Shown in pieces: positions 13,497-25,806 of a stretch of DNA of 64,000 bases. Each line of letters opens with the position of its first letter. Positions within the stretch are counted from its first letter, which is position 1. The stretch comes from Camillea tinctor (lineage: Eukaryota > Ascomycota > Sordariomycetes > Xylariales > Xylariaceae). The notes under the pieces are model-generated. The model was not told where the DNA came from. It did no database searches and worked only from the letters and a program-made list of their open reading frames with translations. The DNA is taken from assembly GCA_022578605.1 (NCBI GenBank), contig MU394090.1:1-64000 (forward strand), written 5' to 3'. The position numbers and the translations under genes are program-made.

Positions 13497-14591
13497 ATGT
13501 CTTCACCCCTGTCTAGATCATGTGCTTTATTGCTATATCGGGGCATGCGATCAAACGCGCATGCATCAGTGACTAGACCCTCATTGTCGTCGCTGTCGCT
13601 ATTGTCGCGGCAACAACGTCGACAACAACAGCGATGGAGCTCACACTCGCCACTCAGTATAGCGTCGGATCCCCCCAGAAAGAAGGTTAGCCTGGGGACC
13701 CTCCGGTCCCTGTATAAGAAAGGCGAACCAATCAGCGTGATCACAGCACATGACTTTCCTAGCGCTCATGTGGCTGACGCCGCGGGGATAGATATCGTGC
13801 TCGTCGGCGACAGCTTAGCCATGGTCGCGCTGGGTATGGAGGACACTAGCGAAGTCACAGTTGACGATATGCTGGTGCACTGCCGGTCGGTCGCACGCGC
13901 CACCAGAGCAGCGTTCACGGTGAGTCCACCCACGAGGCAATATGTACATGTTAGGTAGCCCCAGACTGACCCATCCAAGATCGGGGACCTGCCGATGGGG
14001 TCCTATGAAATATCACCTGAGCAAGGCCTCGCAACGGCTATCAGGTTCACCAAAGAAGGTCGTGTCAAAGGCATCAAGCTTGAAGGAGGTAAGGAAATGG
14101 CACCGACAATTGCGAAGATCACTCAAGCAGGCATCCCAGTGTTAGCCCATATTGGTCTCACCCCACAACGCCAAAATGCGCTTGGGGGGTTTCGTGTCCA
14201 GGGCAAGACGTCTAAGGGTGCCATGAAGGTTCTCGAAGATGCTCTAGCAGTTCAAGAAGCAGGGTGTTTCGGTATGATCATAGAGGCCGTCCCTGCCGAG
14301 GTGGCTAGTATCATAACCAAGAAATTATCGGTGCCGACCATCGGCATCGGTGCAGGGAATGGGTGTTCCGGCCAGGTCCTGGTGCAAGTAGACATGTCCG
14401 GATATTTCCCTCCCGGCCGCTTTCTTCCCAAGTTTGTCAAGCAGTACGGCAACGTTTGGGCGGAAAGCCTCCGGGCTATCGAGTCGTATCGGGATGAGGT
14501 AAAGTCCCGCCAGTATCCCGCACCTGAACACACATATCCTATTTCCAACGAAGAGGTTGAAGCATTTGCGAAGGAAGCCGAGAAGGTTTAA
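13497..14591 (+). CDS. panB: 3-methyl-2-oxobutanoate hydroxymethyltransferase (ketopantoate hydroxymethyltransferase)
   Basis: Two exons, 13497-13919 and 13980-14591, separated by a 60-bp phase-0 intron (GTGAGT...AAG); 344 residues. The enzyme adds a hydroxymethyl group from methylene-tetrahydrofolate to 2-oxoisovalerate, the first committed step of pantothenate and CoA synthesis. Family blocks are clear: VITAHDFPSA and VLVGDSLAMVALG in exon 1; IGDLPMGSYE across the junction; then KLEGGKEMAP, AHIGLTPQRQNALGGFRVQG, IIEAVPAEVA, IGIGAGNGCSGQVLV and the C-terminal FLPKFVKQY. The first 50 or so residues are Ser/Arg/Gln-rich with few acids, which fits a mitochondrial presequence. It converges on ATG12, with about 110 bp between the stop codons. 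Confidence 0.95.
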
Positions 14592-14701
14592 AAGAATTAG
14601 CCTTGCCGCAGGGTGATATTGGATTACAAGATACTGTGAGCATTTAGATGCGAGGTGGATTGTCCACATATTTAGCATTGAGAAGGCGTTTTTGCTGTAC
14701 T

Positions 14702-15260
14702 TCATCCAAATGCAGGAGTTATCGCATAAACTACGATTAGCTGATCATTTGAGTCCTTGAAGCACTATACCATAGCATATTCGTATTAGCGATGCCCGTC
14801 TCTCTTTTTCCGGGGTACCCATGTGACCAGTGAATGAATATGGTCAATAGATGGGTAAATGGAATAAACGAGGGAAACGTACCCTGTGCAAGTTGCCGAC
14901 AATCTCGTCGAGAGCGGGCGCAAAGGCACTGTTGACGTAGAGGAACAAGCCTTCGGTGGGGCCGAGCTGCAGTGCCTTGCGCAGATGCGTCACGACAGCC
15001 TCGAACTTCTGCGTGGCACTGATCTTGCGCACCTCACGCTTGAGTTGGGGTGCTGACCCGATGGCCTTGAAACGCACGATGACCTTCTCCTGCTCGAAGT
15101 TGCCCGCACTCGCCAGAGCCGAGCTCGCATCCTGGGGCAGGGAGGTGAGGACAGCAGAGGCGGTCATCGTGAGCGGCAGCTCTGGGGATGCTGGCCGGTC
15201 TAGAGTCGGAGAAGGTGGGGGCGACGGGGAAGACCGCTCGGGAGCATCTGTAGACTCCAT
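14702..15260 (-). CDS. ATG12: Ubiquitin-like autophagy protein Atg12
   Basis: Two exons on the minus strand: 15260-14883 and 14764-14702, with a 118-bp phase-0 intron (GTACGT...TAG). The product has 146 residues. A Ser/Pro-rich N-terminus of about 50 residues is followed by the ubiquitin-like fold (EKVIVRFKAIGSAPQLKREV, KALQLGPTEGLFLYVNSAFAP, DEIVGNLHR). The small second exon adds CFKDSNDQLIVVYAITPAFG and the stop. The C-terminal Gly is exposed without processing, as in Atg12, which is conjugated to Atg5 by Atg7/Atg10 to build the E3-like complex for Atg8 lipidation. Related proteins usually have YSMTPAFG, so YAITPAFG is a mild variant. Without exon 2 the frame would run into the intron and lack the conjugating Gly. 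Confidence 0.95.
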
Positions 15261-16111
15261 AGTGGGCTAATTGTTGTAGTGTGCACGGGGGTATAAGGGG
15301 TTGTGTGTGGTGCGTATCAAAGAAAAAAAAAGGAGTGTAGCAATAAGAAAGTTGAAAAGCAGGGAAAAGAAAAAAAAAAGAATGAAGGAAGAAGAAGATG
15401 CTGTCATAAGTTATGAAAGAATCCCGTGCGATTGTGTGGAATCTAAGAGTGGAGCATATGCACCTGGGTACCTACCTAAATTCAAGTGCTGATAGGTGCG
15501 TATCTATGCACATGCACAACCTATAGGAGCACATACATATGCAATGTACCTGAACCTTATATCGAAAAACTATGACGGTATTGAATAAACTCAATACACC
15601 CGGACTAGTAGAATAATGCTCCTGTGTTAGGTCACTACGTCCCGTTCCGTCCCGCTAGGCCAGCTGGTTTCGATCGCTAATGTGGCTGTTTAGTTCAGGT
15701 TACACCACATCGGATTTTGGATTACACTACAGTGGCTGGAGAACCGGATCTGAACGTGTCTGTGGCTAGGCAAGTAGGTTCAGGTCTTCAATCCATTTTC
15801 CTTTTCCCTGGATTCTATTAATTGTAAATATCTATCATAACAGACAAAAGGGAGGGCTGGTTTATAGTGCTTGGTTCCTTCATAATATTTTTATATGCAT
15901 ACAGTTCTCCTCTATCTAAGTCTATCTATATCTAGAGACCTTTTCCCCCAAGACCCGTGAAGGGTTGGGCCAGAAAGGAGTTGACTTGACCTCAAGGGGC
16001 AACTCAAACAATATGCGTCGATAATTAACAGCAGCATGTGGTCCTTCAGATACTAATTAGGTAAAATACTTCTCAGTCTATCGGGAGAATTGTAAGTTAT
16101 CTATCTACCGC
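15261..16111. other. Intergenic region, ATG12 promoter side and O-methyltransferase 3' side
   Basis: No gene is supported. It includes a purine-rich patch (15318-15405), which is the CT-rich leader of ATG12 when read on its own strand, and otherwise unremarkable mixed sequence. Confidence 0.5.
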
Positions 16112-17487
16112 TCACGCTAACTCTGCTTCGATCAGACTTTCGTTTCCACGACCGTCCTTCCAGATCTTGATGATCTTGAAGCCTGAGCTGGTAACAAGGT
16201 TGGTCCACATGCTCTCTGTCCTCTCATACGCCGACAAGATGGCCATCATCTCCACGTCCATAGTGGCCTGGATGCTACTGGTTCCAGTCGGCGGGATAAC
16301 AATGTCGTTGATGAGCAGCTTCGAGTATCCCTTTTTCATGACGGCTCCGACGTTCTTCAGGACCTCTAACGCAACCGCATCAGGCCAGTCGTGGAACACA
16401 GCATGGAAGTAATACGCACGGCTTCCTGTATATTGTTATTAGTCTCTGGTTTGACATCCATCATTCGAGTTGGGTGCTCCATACCTTTGACTGGCTGCGG
16501 CTTGAACATGTCATGTGGCAGAACTGTGATCTTCTCGCTCAGACCCTTGGCTCCGGATACGACCTCAGGGAGATCCTCAAGAACAAGAGCACCAGCGGGG
16601 AGCTCGGGGTGCTTGTTGAGTAGTCGAGTTAGATCAACACCGTGGTGGCCACCGATGTCGACGCACAGGACACCGCCGTCCGTCAGGTCTGCACCTTCGA
16701 CCAGAGACTTGGTGTCATAGAATTCCGGCCAGGGGAGCTTGTACTTGGCCCACGCGGTCATGAAGCCGCTAAAGCTGTCCTGATACGCGGGGGCAGCCAC
16801 ACACTTGTCAAAGAAGTTCAACTTCTCCGGGCACCAGTCCGCGTAGTTTGAGTCTTTGGCATCTTGCGGCTCCTTGTAGCCGATCTTGGCCAGATACTTG
16901 GGCAAATTGACACAGCCATCCTGCCAATGGTGGGTTCTATAAAGTCTTAGCTTTTCACTCTAGGTCGTACATGCAGCGAATTCCACTTACCGGCACTGAA
17001 TAGACTGTGGCATAAGGCTATTCTTGTCTCCAAGTGCCAGAGAGAATCGGGTGGCGGAATAGGTATCTTCACCGACCTCCTGAATAATGCCGACCGACCC
17101 CAAAAGACGAAGCAAACGGCCTATGATAAGGGGAACCGTTAGCTATCAAGATGCTGAAAATTCGCGCAAATTGGAGAGATACTTACGAATCAGGTTCGGA
17201 TCGGCTTGAGGCTTAGTCATTTTGCTGAGCTCCTCGACTGTCTTGGTGTTGCCAGCAGCTGCTGTCCAGGCCTCCCAGAGTCCTAGGTCTACGCAGATTT
17301 GCAATGCTGAGAACACAATGGGCTGGGTGAAGGTGACGTCGTATACCTTCTCTTCGTTGGTCTGCAGGGCATTGACGACCTTCTGCGCCGCAGATATGAA
17401 CTGCAAACGCTCGACTTCATTGCCCTCGAAGTCCTCTGGGCTGAGCTTGCTCAGAGAAGCGAGAAGCTCAAGCTTATCGCCAGACAT
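16112..17487 (-). CDS. SAM-dependent O-methyltransferase (COMT-like, Methyltransf_2 family)
   Basis: Four exons on the minus strand: 17487-17187, 17120-16991, 16936-16485 and 16425-16112 (introns 66, 54 and 59 bp). The product has 398 residues. An N-terminal winged-helix dimerisation region (about 1-130, with PNLIRRLLRLLGSVG) is followed by the SAM-binding motif VCVDIGGHHG (Asp about 237), VLEDLPEVV, and the catalytic-base motif FHDWPD (His about 306). These match small-molecule O-methyltransferases of fungal secondary metabolism (AflP/COMT type). The usual GGGxG glycine loop reads GGHHG. No polyketide synthase, NRPS or other pathway gene lies nearby, so this looks like a stand-alone enzyme; the substrate cannot be told. 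Confidence 0.92.
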
Positions 17488-17781
17488 GTTGAATTGTGCG
17501 TGTGTATGTGTGTGTATGTGTGTGGTGGTAAAACAACAAGCGAGATGTAAATAGGTAGGCGTTATCCGGGACCTTTAAATATTCCCTTCGCTTGAATGAA
17601 TTTTCTATTCGTGCCTAGGGTTATGAAGTTGAAGTCCTTCTTTCCTAACCACAACCGACGAGTATCACTAGTTAGAGACTGTTATGCGTCTCGGAAACCT
17701 GGTTACGGCAAGTAGTGGGAACACTGAGCAATAGTGTTGTGGGGTCGCGGGGGAGCTCATGATAAAGGTTTAGGGTCCGGT

Positions 17782-18033
17782 CTATCCATGATGTCGTATG
17801 CCCTGACGCACTTTTGCACATTCGGAACATCTTACGCTATCGTCCCCCCGGAGCCTGATCTTAGCTATTCTAGGAGGTGACTGATGATCGTCCTCATCAC
17901 GCCCATCTTCAGACCTGGTTATCTGCGTTGCATCAAATAGTAAGGGCAGAATTTGTTCAGCAACCTGGGCGTATTTAACATCACTGTCATACGTGGACAC
18001 TGCCAAGACATCAATGTTGGATGTCACTGCCAA
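17782..18033 (-). pseudogene. Short unrecognised frame, possible gene relic
   Basis: An 83-codon frame with ordinary protein-like composition at its start (NIDVLAVSTYDSDVKYAQVA) that becomes charged and irregular towards its end. I do not recognise a family, there is no obvious splice partner on either side, and it may be chance. It is listed because it is the most protein-like piece in the surrounding 4 kb. Confidence 0.15.
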
Positions 18034-18451
18034 GCTATGATGATACCATGTTTCGGATTACCTTTGTTGGTCATGTTTCTGAATGAATGGATAAACCAAC
18101 ATCAATAGATGCCTCAGGCCAGAATGTATGTGTATAAATAGGAGCATTATTCTCGACATGGGATCCAGGAAAACTTAGAACCTTAAGACTCCTTGAGACC
18201 ATAAGAGAATTATTAGTTGAATATGACTCTATTGTTCCAAGCTATTACCCCTTGTCACAATCACTTTCATTATTTTCAGGCGGAGGTTTGATAGATCTGG
18301 TCGTTTGATAGCGATGTTGCATGCATATAGGTCTACACCCCTTTACGTCCCAAGACCCTGTTCTACAGCTTAATTCCTCTTTTAGTAAGGGGTTTACTAC
18401 TTAGAGTGGGGGCATCTCCCCGGCGCCGGGCTATAGTTAATAACCATAGTG

Positions 18452-18472
18452 TACATACATACATACATACAT
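18452..18472. repeat. TACA microsatellite
   Basis: About five tandem copies of a TACA unit are read directly from the sequence. Confidence 0.9.
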
Positions 18473-21400
18473 TCATAACGCGGCCGCGTTGATAGCAGGG
18501 GCATTTTCTGCTTAGAAGCTGGCACTTCAGCCTTAACGTTTTTGGGCCAGTTGGCCTTAAAATGGTAGCATAAGGGGTTTGAGATGTGATAAAACAGAGC
18601 TATATAGCGGCGGTGAAGAGGCTAACCTGAATGTCTATGGCGCAGGCTTCATATGTTGTTCCATTTCACCCGCAAAATCCACAATTAAGTTACCCGGTCT
18701 AGTGCCGGATCAGCGTTCAGATCTCCCTTGCCCCTCTGCGGCTACATACATCACCTACTTACCCACTTGCCCGTTACTGCCGCTCTCGCTGGACCCCGTG
18801 CGTATCCCGTACAGATTTGCGGATCTTTATTTAGTGGACCTAACCCGGGGGTGCTTAACCAACTCATGAGGTTTGTTGGTGGACCAAGGTCACTGTTTAC
18901 CCGAAGACAGATTTCTATACAACTCTGTACTAGTAAAAGAAAACCACATGGGCGTGAAACGGAGAAGAGTACTTACTCCATAGGTGCACTATGTAGAATC
19001 GGAGAATTCCGACACGGCCCGAGAACCTTGTTAAATATGTAGTTGTAGATCAGCATAGCTTCCAAGTTATGTACCATGTAGTCTATTATTTTTTCCATAT
19101 GGAGTCTTGAAGCTTTCCGTGCGTGGGTCAAGCCAACCACGTTGTTAGATTGGATGGCTAGATCTTATCGCGAAACTTCAAAAGTTACGAATTGGGTTTC
19201 TTAAATTCTCAACCTCTAACTAGATACGGTTGGCTTTGGGCCGATGCTATAGACGGATGCACATCATCATTAGCATCGTTATAATCATCATCACCTTGGG
19301 GCCTTTTGACCACGTTGATTCTTTGTACAAGTTTCCGGCTCGTTAACAACCGTTTTGCAGATTTGAAGTTCGCCAAGAAAATCGGAATTCTGGAATGATT
19401 CGACCTGTTAAATTATATATTTCATGTAAGGCCAAGAACGCCTCGTCTATGTGTACCTGGTATACTAATCCAATTTCGACGATATAAGCTAGGTTAGGTA
19501 CCTCGTTTATGCGACATGTCAAATATGAAGCTGTGATGAAAAGCCGACAGCAACTTGTCAAGAGATCATGTAAGGTAATAACACAGAAAAGGAAGCTTCT
19601 TAGATGCCCCTAGTAAGTGAATTAATTGAACCAACAACGACAAGGATACTAAAAGAGGGCTCTCTTTATATTGGTTAGCTAGAAGACGGTAACTTTTCAT
19701 ACAAAGCTAGTCTATAGTGACTTGAGAACTTCTCTCTGAACTTAACGAATGTAGCATCGGTAATGCACAGCCAATGCAAAATCAAGGCAGCTGATTAGGA
19801 CGAACTCGTTACAAGATTAGGAGGGGTGAGGCTCATCTCATTCTCAGATGTTTCCAACCCTTCTCTGTTATAGTCTGTACGAACGCTCAGACACTTCGTG
19901 GGTTGTCTGATTCAGGCCCGAAAAGGAAAAACATGTCAGGACATCGTAATATAGCATGCGTTTCCCCACGCTAGGAAGTTTATAGCTAAGTTTAGGTACG
20001 TTAATATCGATACTCAGAAACACCATGTCGGCCTCATGTTCGGTACTTCGCACGTACTGCTAACTAGTATTAGGTAGATACACTATCGTACCCACTATAA
20101 AGTCACCCGGGAAAGCGAGCTGGCTAACTAGGGGATGAGGACGCATTGCGTAGAGTAGTATCTTACGCGATGGTCTAATGGTCTAGGCCTTCTGAGTTCT
20201 TTTCTTTTTGCCATTTCCCCTTTTCCCTATTTTGCAAAAATCAAAGGTGTCGATTCCGGGGTCTGTCTGAGACGGAGAATTGTTAGCCAAGATGAAAACG
20301 CCACTACTGCAAAGACCTGATAGTATCCTATGTCAGCTACGTGCATACGGGGATCACGGAGCACCCACAGCAGGCAAGACTAGGGTGTGCGCGGGCAGGC
20401 TAGGTAGCCCGGGATAAAGTGTCAGCAAACATCGTTACTGTCTTGTGCGAAATAGGTAGAATTTCCAAATGCTCTTTTACCTACCTACTTATGGAGGTTG
20501 AGCAGACCTATATCTGAAGGATTGAGAATCATGTATATCTCGATAACAAGACAGCTTGCGCCTTGGGTAGGTGCCAGGATAACCATATAACTCTGGAGAA
20601 CACCGGATAAATAGTTTTCTTTGAATGCAACGGCACAGTCATAAGGCTTACGACGACTGAAGCTTTAGAGTAACCATGTATAGAACTAAAGTGAGTTGTA
20701 TATCTCATACTTACATTAAACCCTCGAACAGATCGTCAAGCTAATTAACCTATCGAAAAGTTTGCATATCCCCTTGAGAAAAGTCACGATAATACCAGAA
20801 AAAAACTGCTATAAGCGGAACTAGGAGAAAAAAAGGGGCAAACATACCTGAACCAATACATGATCTACGAAAACGTGAACGACAGCCTCTCGTAAGACCG
20901 GGAAGTGCTATGAAATAACCGATATAGAAGGGAAGTACCTATAACCCTCGCTTCGCAGACATAACCACTGGCTCGAACTTCCTCGTTGTGAAGTTCCCCT
21001 GTTACCCCCTTAAGATCCCTGGACTGCAACGGCTGACCACATGCAAGCCACTCACGCAGGGCTTGTACGTACGCTGTAAGATTCTACCTTCGTATTATAA
21101 TATGTATCTTAGCTCATAGGAATGTGAAAAGAGCATGTGCTCTGCATGATACTGGTGGTGATGGGCGCTCACTGGAAGACTCCTGAGCATTCGAGTTTCC
21201 ATGGGCAGGCGGGCGGTGATCCCAGGATTATATCACTACGCATGGCCACACGAGGCACATTAGCAGTCTTATAAGTCACATGAGAGTCAAGCAACTTACA
21301 GCCGCGTACTTTATCTCGATTCGAACCTTGTAGGTTAGACGATTAGACAGTCTTCGTTCCTCTTCCCTTCCCTCTTTTATGGACCGTCTCTCCACTATGT

Positions 21401-21945
21401 TCAATATGTCATCCGTGCCTACCCTCGGGCTGTTACCCCGGAATCTATCTCTCTCCCTTACTATTGAGCGTGAGAGCGTGGTGGATAGTAGGCGAGCTAC
21501 CCCCTTAATTCCAGATATAAGCTCCTACTTCTTGTGCTATCATTGCAGTCTAGCTTTGGATTGATCAAGTCCGAAAGATTAGAAGATTAAAAGCTTAATC
21601 AATAAATGTATAACTATTTGTGATTAACAATGTATCGCGCTGGATTTCCCATAAATTCCTTTTCCCACTTGAAAGGAATGCATCTAGTAGAAGCACCTAA
21701 TCACGGTAAGAGAAAATGTCTGGCGCTCGTTCTATAAGAAACATTGGCAAGTGTTTAGAAAAGCTATACCATTTTACATACACAGTAGTCATATTAGAGG
21801 TTTGAGAGAAAATACAAATAAGAGGCAGCTTCGGGCTAATATGCAAATAGACATAAAAAGTAATGGAAGAAAAGAAGAACTCCTGAACTCATGTATATCA
21901 AGTATGTTAGAAAGTGTCATATGGCTAGAAGATATAACGTTGACT

Positions 21946-24900
21946 TCACGATCCCAAACTGTGCATTGTTTTCTTTAAGCGATCGACAATGCTGCTCTTT
22001 TCTTCCTCGATGGAGTCAACACAATAACTTAGGCATTCCTTCATCATTGTCGTATCATCCCATTTAGCTTCAAGGAAACGAGCGACAAGTTCCCCTGAGC
22101 TTTTCAAGGTAGTCTTAGGAATCCCTCCATTTTCAATGATGGCCTTTAAACCCATGTACAGCCAATCAAATTCGAAGTCCGGGGGTTGAGGCAAGGCTGC
22201 GATGTCGACAAGAAGCGTCAACATATGATCGAGAGGTGTTGATCCATTCTTGTCCGTCTCGTTGATATTGGCGCCGTGATTGAGTAATTCGTATATTAGC
22301 TTTGGCGTCTTAGCAGCATATATTCCTCGTCCAATGTTTGGGTCTGGTACCACTATGCTTAAGTTTGGTACATGCTGAAGCAGGAAGGTAGCTTTTCCCT
22401 CGAGGAACGGATTCTTTTCCAACCAAGATAATGTAATATAATCCGAATGTCCTTTGTTGAGCATGAAATCGTAGTCGCAAACGATAGTATCGATCGTTTT
22501 CTTGAACGCATCGGGATCCTGGCTAATACTGTAGCCACTGTCTAGTGAAAATTTCAGCATCTCTAGGTAGTCTTCCCGTAATGCTAGTAGGAAATTATTA
22601 TGACGTGATAGTAATTTCTCTTTAGTGTCTCGGAAAAGATCAGGACAACGTTGTAGCTTCTCCATAAGAAATAGCTTGAGATTTTCTTTTAACGCATAGT
22701 CGATAGGCCCTTCATAGAAGCTTCCATCAAATAATCCGTTCGGGATGCTATCAATAAATTCTATCAAGCTTGTCCCGGTAGTAATCTCATGCATTCGAAG
22801 TTCATACGGAATTACATCCGTCATACGCACATTACATTTGATAAATTCCATACCATATATCTTGGGTCTATGTAAAACACACATCGTTAAATGATACTTG
22901 GCCAAGAAGGTGTGAACGTTCTCTCGCGCTCCGCCTAGGTCATGACCGAGAAACCAAGTTTCAAAATTATCATTGCGGATGAACTCTCGTACTGTTTGAT
23001 GTGCTAGAGTAGGTTTAGCACAGAGTATGTTATCTCTCATTTTGGGGTCCGGAATAAGCTCGAGTAGATTGCCGGTGCTAGTCATGAGCTGGCTTTGCTT
23101 CTCTATCAAGTCTTTGTTGTCGCTTATAGGTAAGAAACTCTTCTGTCTATAGCGGCGGACCCAATCCGACTGTGACTCATCGGTGAGTTTTGTGTGGAGC
23201 TCGTCGGCAAGCAGGAAGTCTGAAGGTACATCATGGTCGAACACTGCAGGCAGTATTTTTTTCCACGCAGTACGGAGGCTTTTTAGACTGACGATACTGC
23301 CTATTTCCTCTAAATTCTGCAGGGCTTCTTGAAATGTGCGCGCATGAGCACAAGACATGGCAGCTAAAAGCTCCCAAAAGTCGGCAGGACTCTCATCCCT
23401 ACTGCCCATAACTAGGCTGAAAGCAATATAACCGTCGAATCGAGCTTTCTGTGGTATTCTCTGGATGATCCTGAAGTAGTATTCCTGAAGGCTGGCGGGT
23501 ATAGAACTTAATATATTCGCAAGTCCCTCGCTTCCTTTCCCCATGCGACCTTCGCATTCTAACTCCTCCAATACCAATTTGACCCAGAGGAAAACGCCGT
23601 CTGCTTTGTCGATTATTGTAGATATAAGAGGTCTCAATCTCCCTGCGATTTCTGCATCCTTGCAATTAATTTGACCCTTACAAAAATGTCGTATGTCCTC
23701 CTTGGTATGATCTTGAAGTTGTATTGACTGTGTGGTTCGAAATTCTCGTTTGAAATCTTCCCATGGTCGGCTGGAGAATAATATCTTCAAGTTATTGCTG
23801 GATTTGCTGGAAACTTCGATCATGTCTCTCAAGAACCCCGAAATAAACTCTGGAGTTCCATCATATTCGTCTAAAGCATCGAGCAATAGAAATAAGTCAA
23901 GCTTTACGCTGTCCTGCTGAAGTATGATACGGAGACATCTCTCAAGTTTTGCAATCGTCCAGAACTCTTCATTGATTCGAAATGTTCTATACCGGCTCGC
24001 GAGGTCTTGAATAACCAGCTCCGCAAGCTCCGTGCTTTTCTCAAAGATTTGATACAGAATACTGCGTAGAAGTCCATCGAAAGACTTTTGTAACGCTGTG
24101 CCCCTGTCATGGAAGAAGAAACTAGCCGAGATTCGTAGAGACTCGGAAGCAAATCGGTGCAAAACCTCCTGGAAATTTTTACTGCAGTAGATAAACTTCA
24201 TCAACGTTGATTTTCCAGCGCCCGGCTTGCCATGGATCCAAAAAACAGATGTACCCTCCTTGTCAAGCCACGTTTTAAATTGAACATTTTCATCGAATAT
24301 CCAATCGAAGGTATGTCCAAATCTCTCATCGATTGACTCAATGCGGTCATCGTGACCAGGAACTTTAAGCGAGTTCATGAGATCTGATTATGAGTTAATA
24401 TACCTAGGTAATTTTACTAAGGATAATGGATCAGAATTACCTTGACGTTCCCATTGCTGGACATCTGATTTAATATGGTTGGGATTATCAGAACCCATGC
24501 CATAATCAATATCTGCTATAGCTCTAGGAGTAGGAAAGACACGGTGTGATAGTTCATGAGTGTTCTGCAGTCTATAATGCGACTGGGCGTGCTTAGGGCC
24601 ATAGATTTCTTCCAGCTTGCTGAAAACAATTTTCATGTTATCATCTCGTCTGCAAAACTTGACCATATTAGAGTGGTTCTCGTTGATGGGGAATATCGAG
24701 GAGGGACAGGATTCATATTGGTCATATGGGCTATTACGGGTTGCCGAGGCTTGCGTGACTAGTATTTCTTCTGGCCCTGGTCTCGAGAATGTCCCGTCTT
24801 CCAGTTCCTATGTGATGGTTAGTTTTTGTATCAGATTCATCTTCCGGGATAACGACCGTCCTTTTCATACCGTTACAGTTGGGGAGGTCTTAGTCTCATA

Positions 24901-25806
24901 AGCCCAATGAATCGGCACATGCCACATAGAAGTAAGCCCGCGAAATTTGTTTTCTAAGTAATGCAAGTAGCGGGACTCTAACGATAAATCTTCCACTATG
25001 CCAATATTGGGCTGGTCTTTGACCATAGCGTAAAGATGGGAATTTGCCATCCCCAGGCTTGGGACGCCAAAGAAAATGGCACCTTTGATGCGTTTCAATA
25101 TATTGCTCCCTATATCATCGTGCTTTGCCAAGAGTATGAATGTCTCCTTCAGCACAATACCACCTAGACTGTGGGCCATAAATGCCAATGGTTTTCCGCT
25201 AGAAAGATGCCACGAGCAGGCTTCAAGGCTTCTTGCAAGGGTTACAGCGATGTCTTTGATTGACTGGAACGAATTGCTGTTATGCAGAGTCGTATCGTAA
25301 CCATAGATGATAACTCTGGTGTTTGGGAATGAACGTGGTAGTGAATCTCGAAGCCACATATAGTTTTTATCCTCGCCTTTTGCCTGCCAAGATCCGAATG
25401 GATGACTTGCTAGTCCAGAGATAGCTATCAAACTTGGAACTGATGAGTATCATCGAAGCATTATAGAGTTGAGCCAGACTCACTCGAATTCGTGTTGTTC
25501 GACCTTCGGATCATTAAACGGCGTCCAGCCGAGGAAATGGGTATCGAGGGTCAATGGGTCTTTTACCCCGTCAACTAACAAGGTCCACTCATTTTTCGTC
25601 TTGATCAGGTCTGGGGGTTTCGTGAACATTAATGTCACGATACTAGTTGGCGGTCTCTCAAATCGATCCAGGGTCGCGGCTAGGGAACAAATTTGGATAT
25701 CGGAGGCCTCTATGTTACCTAGTGCCCGGCTGAGGAGTTGAGCAATTGCCTCGCTACCTAGATTCGAGGGGCATCCTCGAAGCCTATAAGTGAGGTTCCG
25801 TGCCAT
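21946..25806 (-). CDS. NLR protein: SesB-like alpha/beta-hydrolase, NACHT, ankyrin
   Basis: Four exons on the minus strand: 25806-25484, 25432-24871, 24807-24441 and 24383-21946 (introns 51, 63 and 57 bp, phases consistent). The product has 1229 residues. Residues 1-107 form the small domain that often precedes this hydrolase in fungi (ends with LDTHFLGWTP). Residues about 108-295 are a lipase-like hydrolase with HPFGSW and the nucleophile elbow AHSLGG (Ser about 196), then PINENHSNMVKF. The NACHT domain has GKPGAGKS at 469-476 and LLLDALDEYDG (Asp about 586). The C-terminus holds at least one ankyrin-like unit (YELLNHGANINETDKNGSTP). This is the SesB-NACHT class of fungal STAND proteins; in some, the hydrolase is the death effector. 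There are few ankyrin units, so the sensor may be shortened. Intron 3 carries a TACCTAGGTA palindrome. Confidence 0.9.

Larger units (their letters stand above)
17488..21945. other. 4.5-kb gene-poor region
   Basis: I find no intact gene. The part next to 17487 (GT/CA-rich, 17495-17525) is the O-methyltransferase leader. There is a tetranucleotide microsatellite at 18452-18472 and a possible short relic at 17782-18033 on the minus strand. The rest has many stops in all frames and scattered TAGGTA/TACCTA words. It may hold eroded mobile DNA, but no terminal repeats were recognised. Confidence 0.45.

Noticed and set aside
16112..17487. O-methyltransferase as part of a secondary-metabolite gene cluster
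   Set aside because: No PKS, NRPS, terpene cyclase, P450 or cluster regulator lies within reach on either side.
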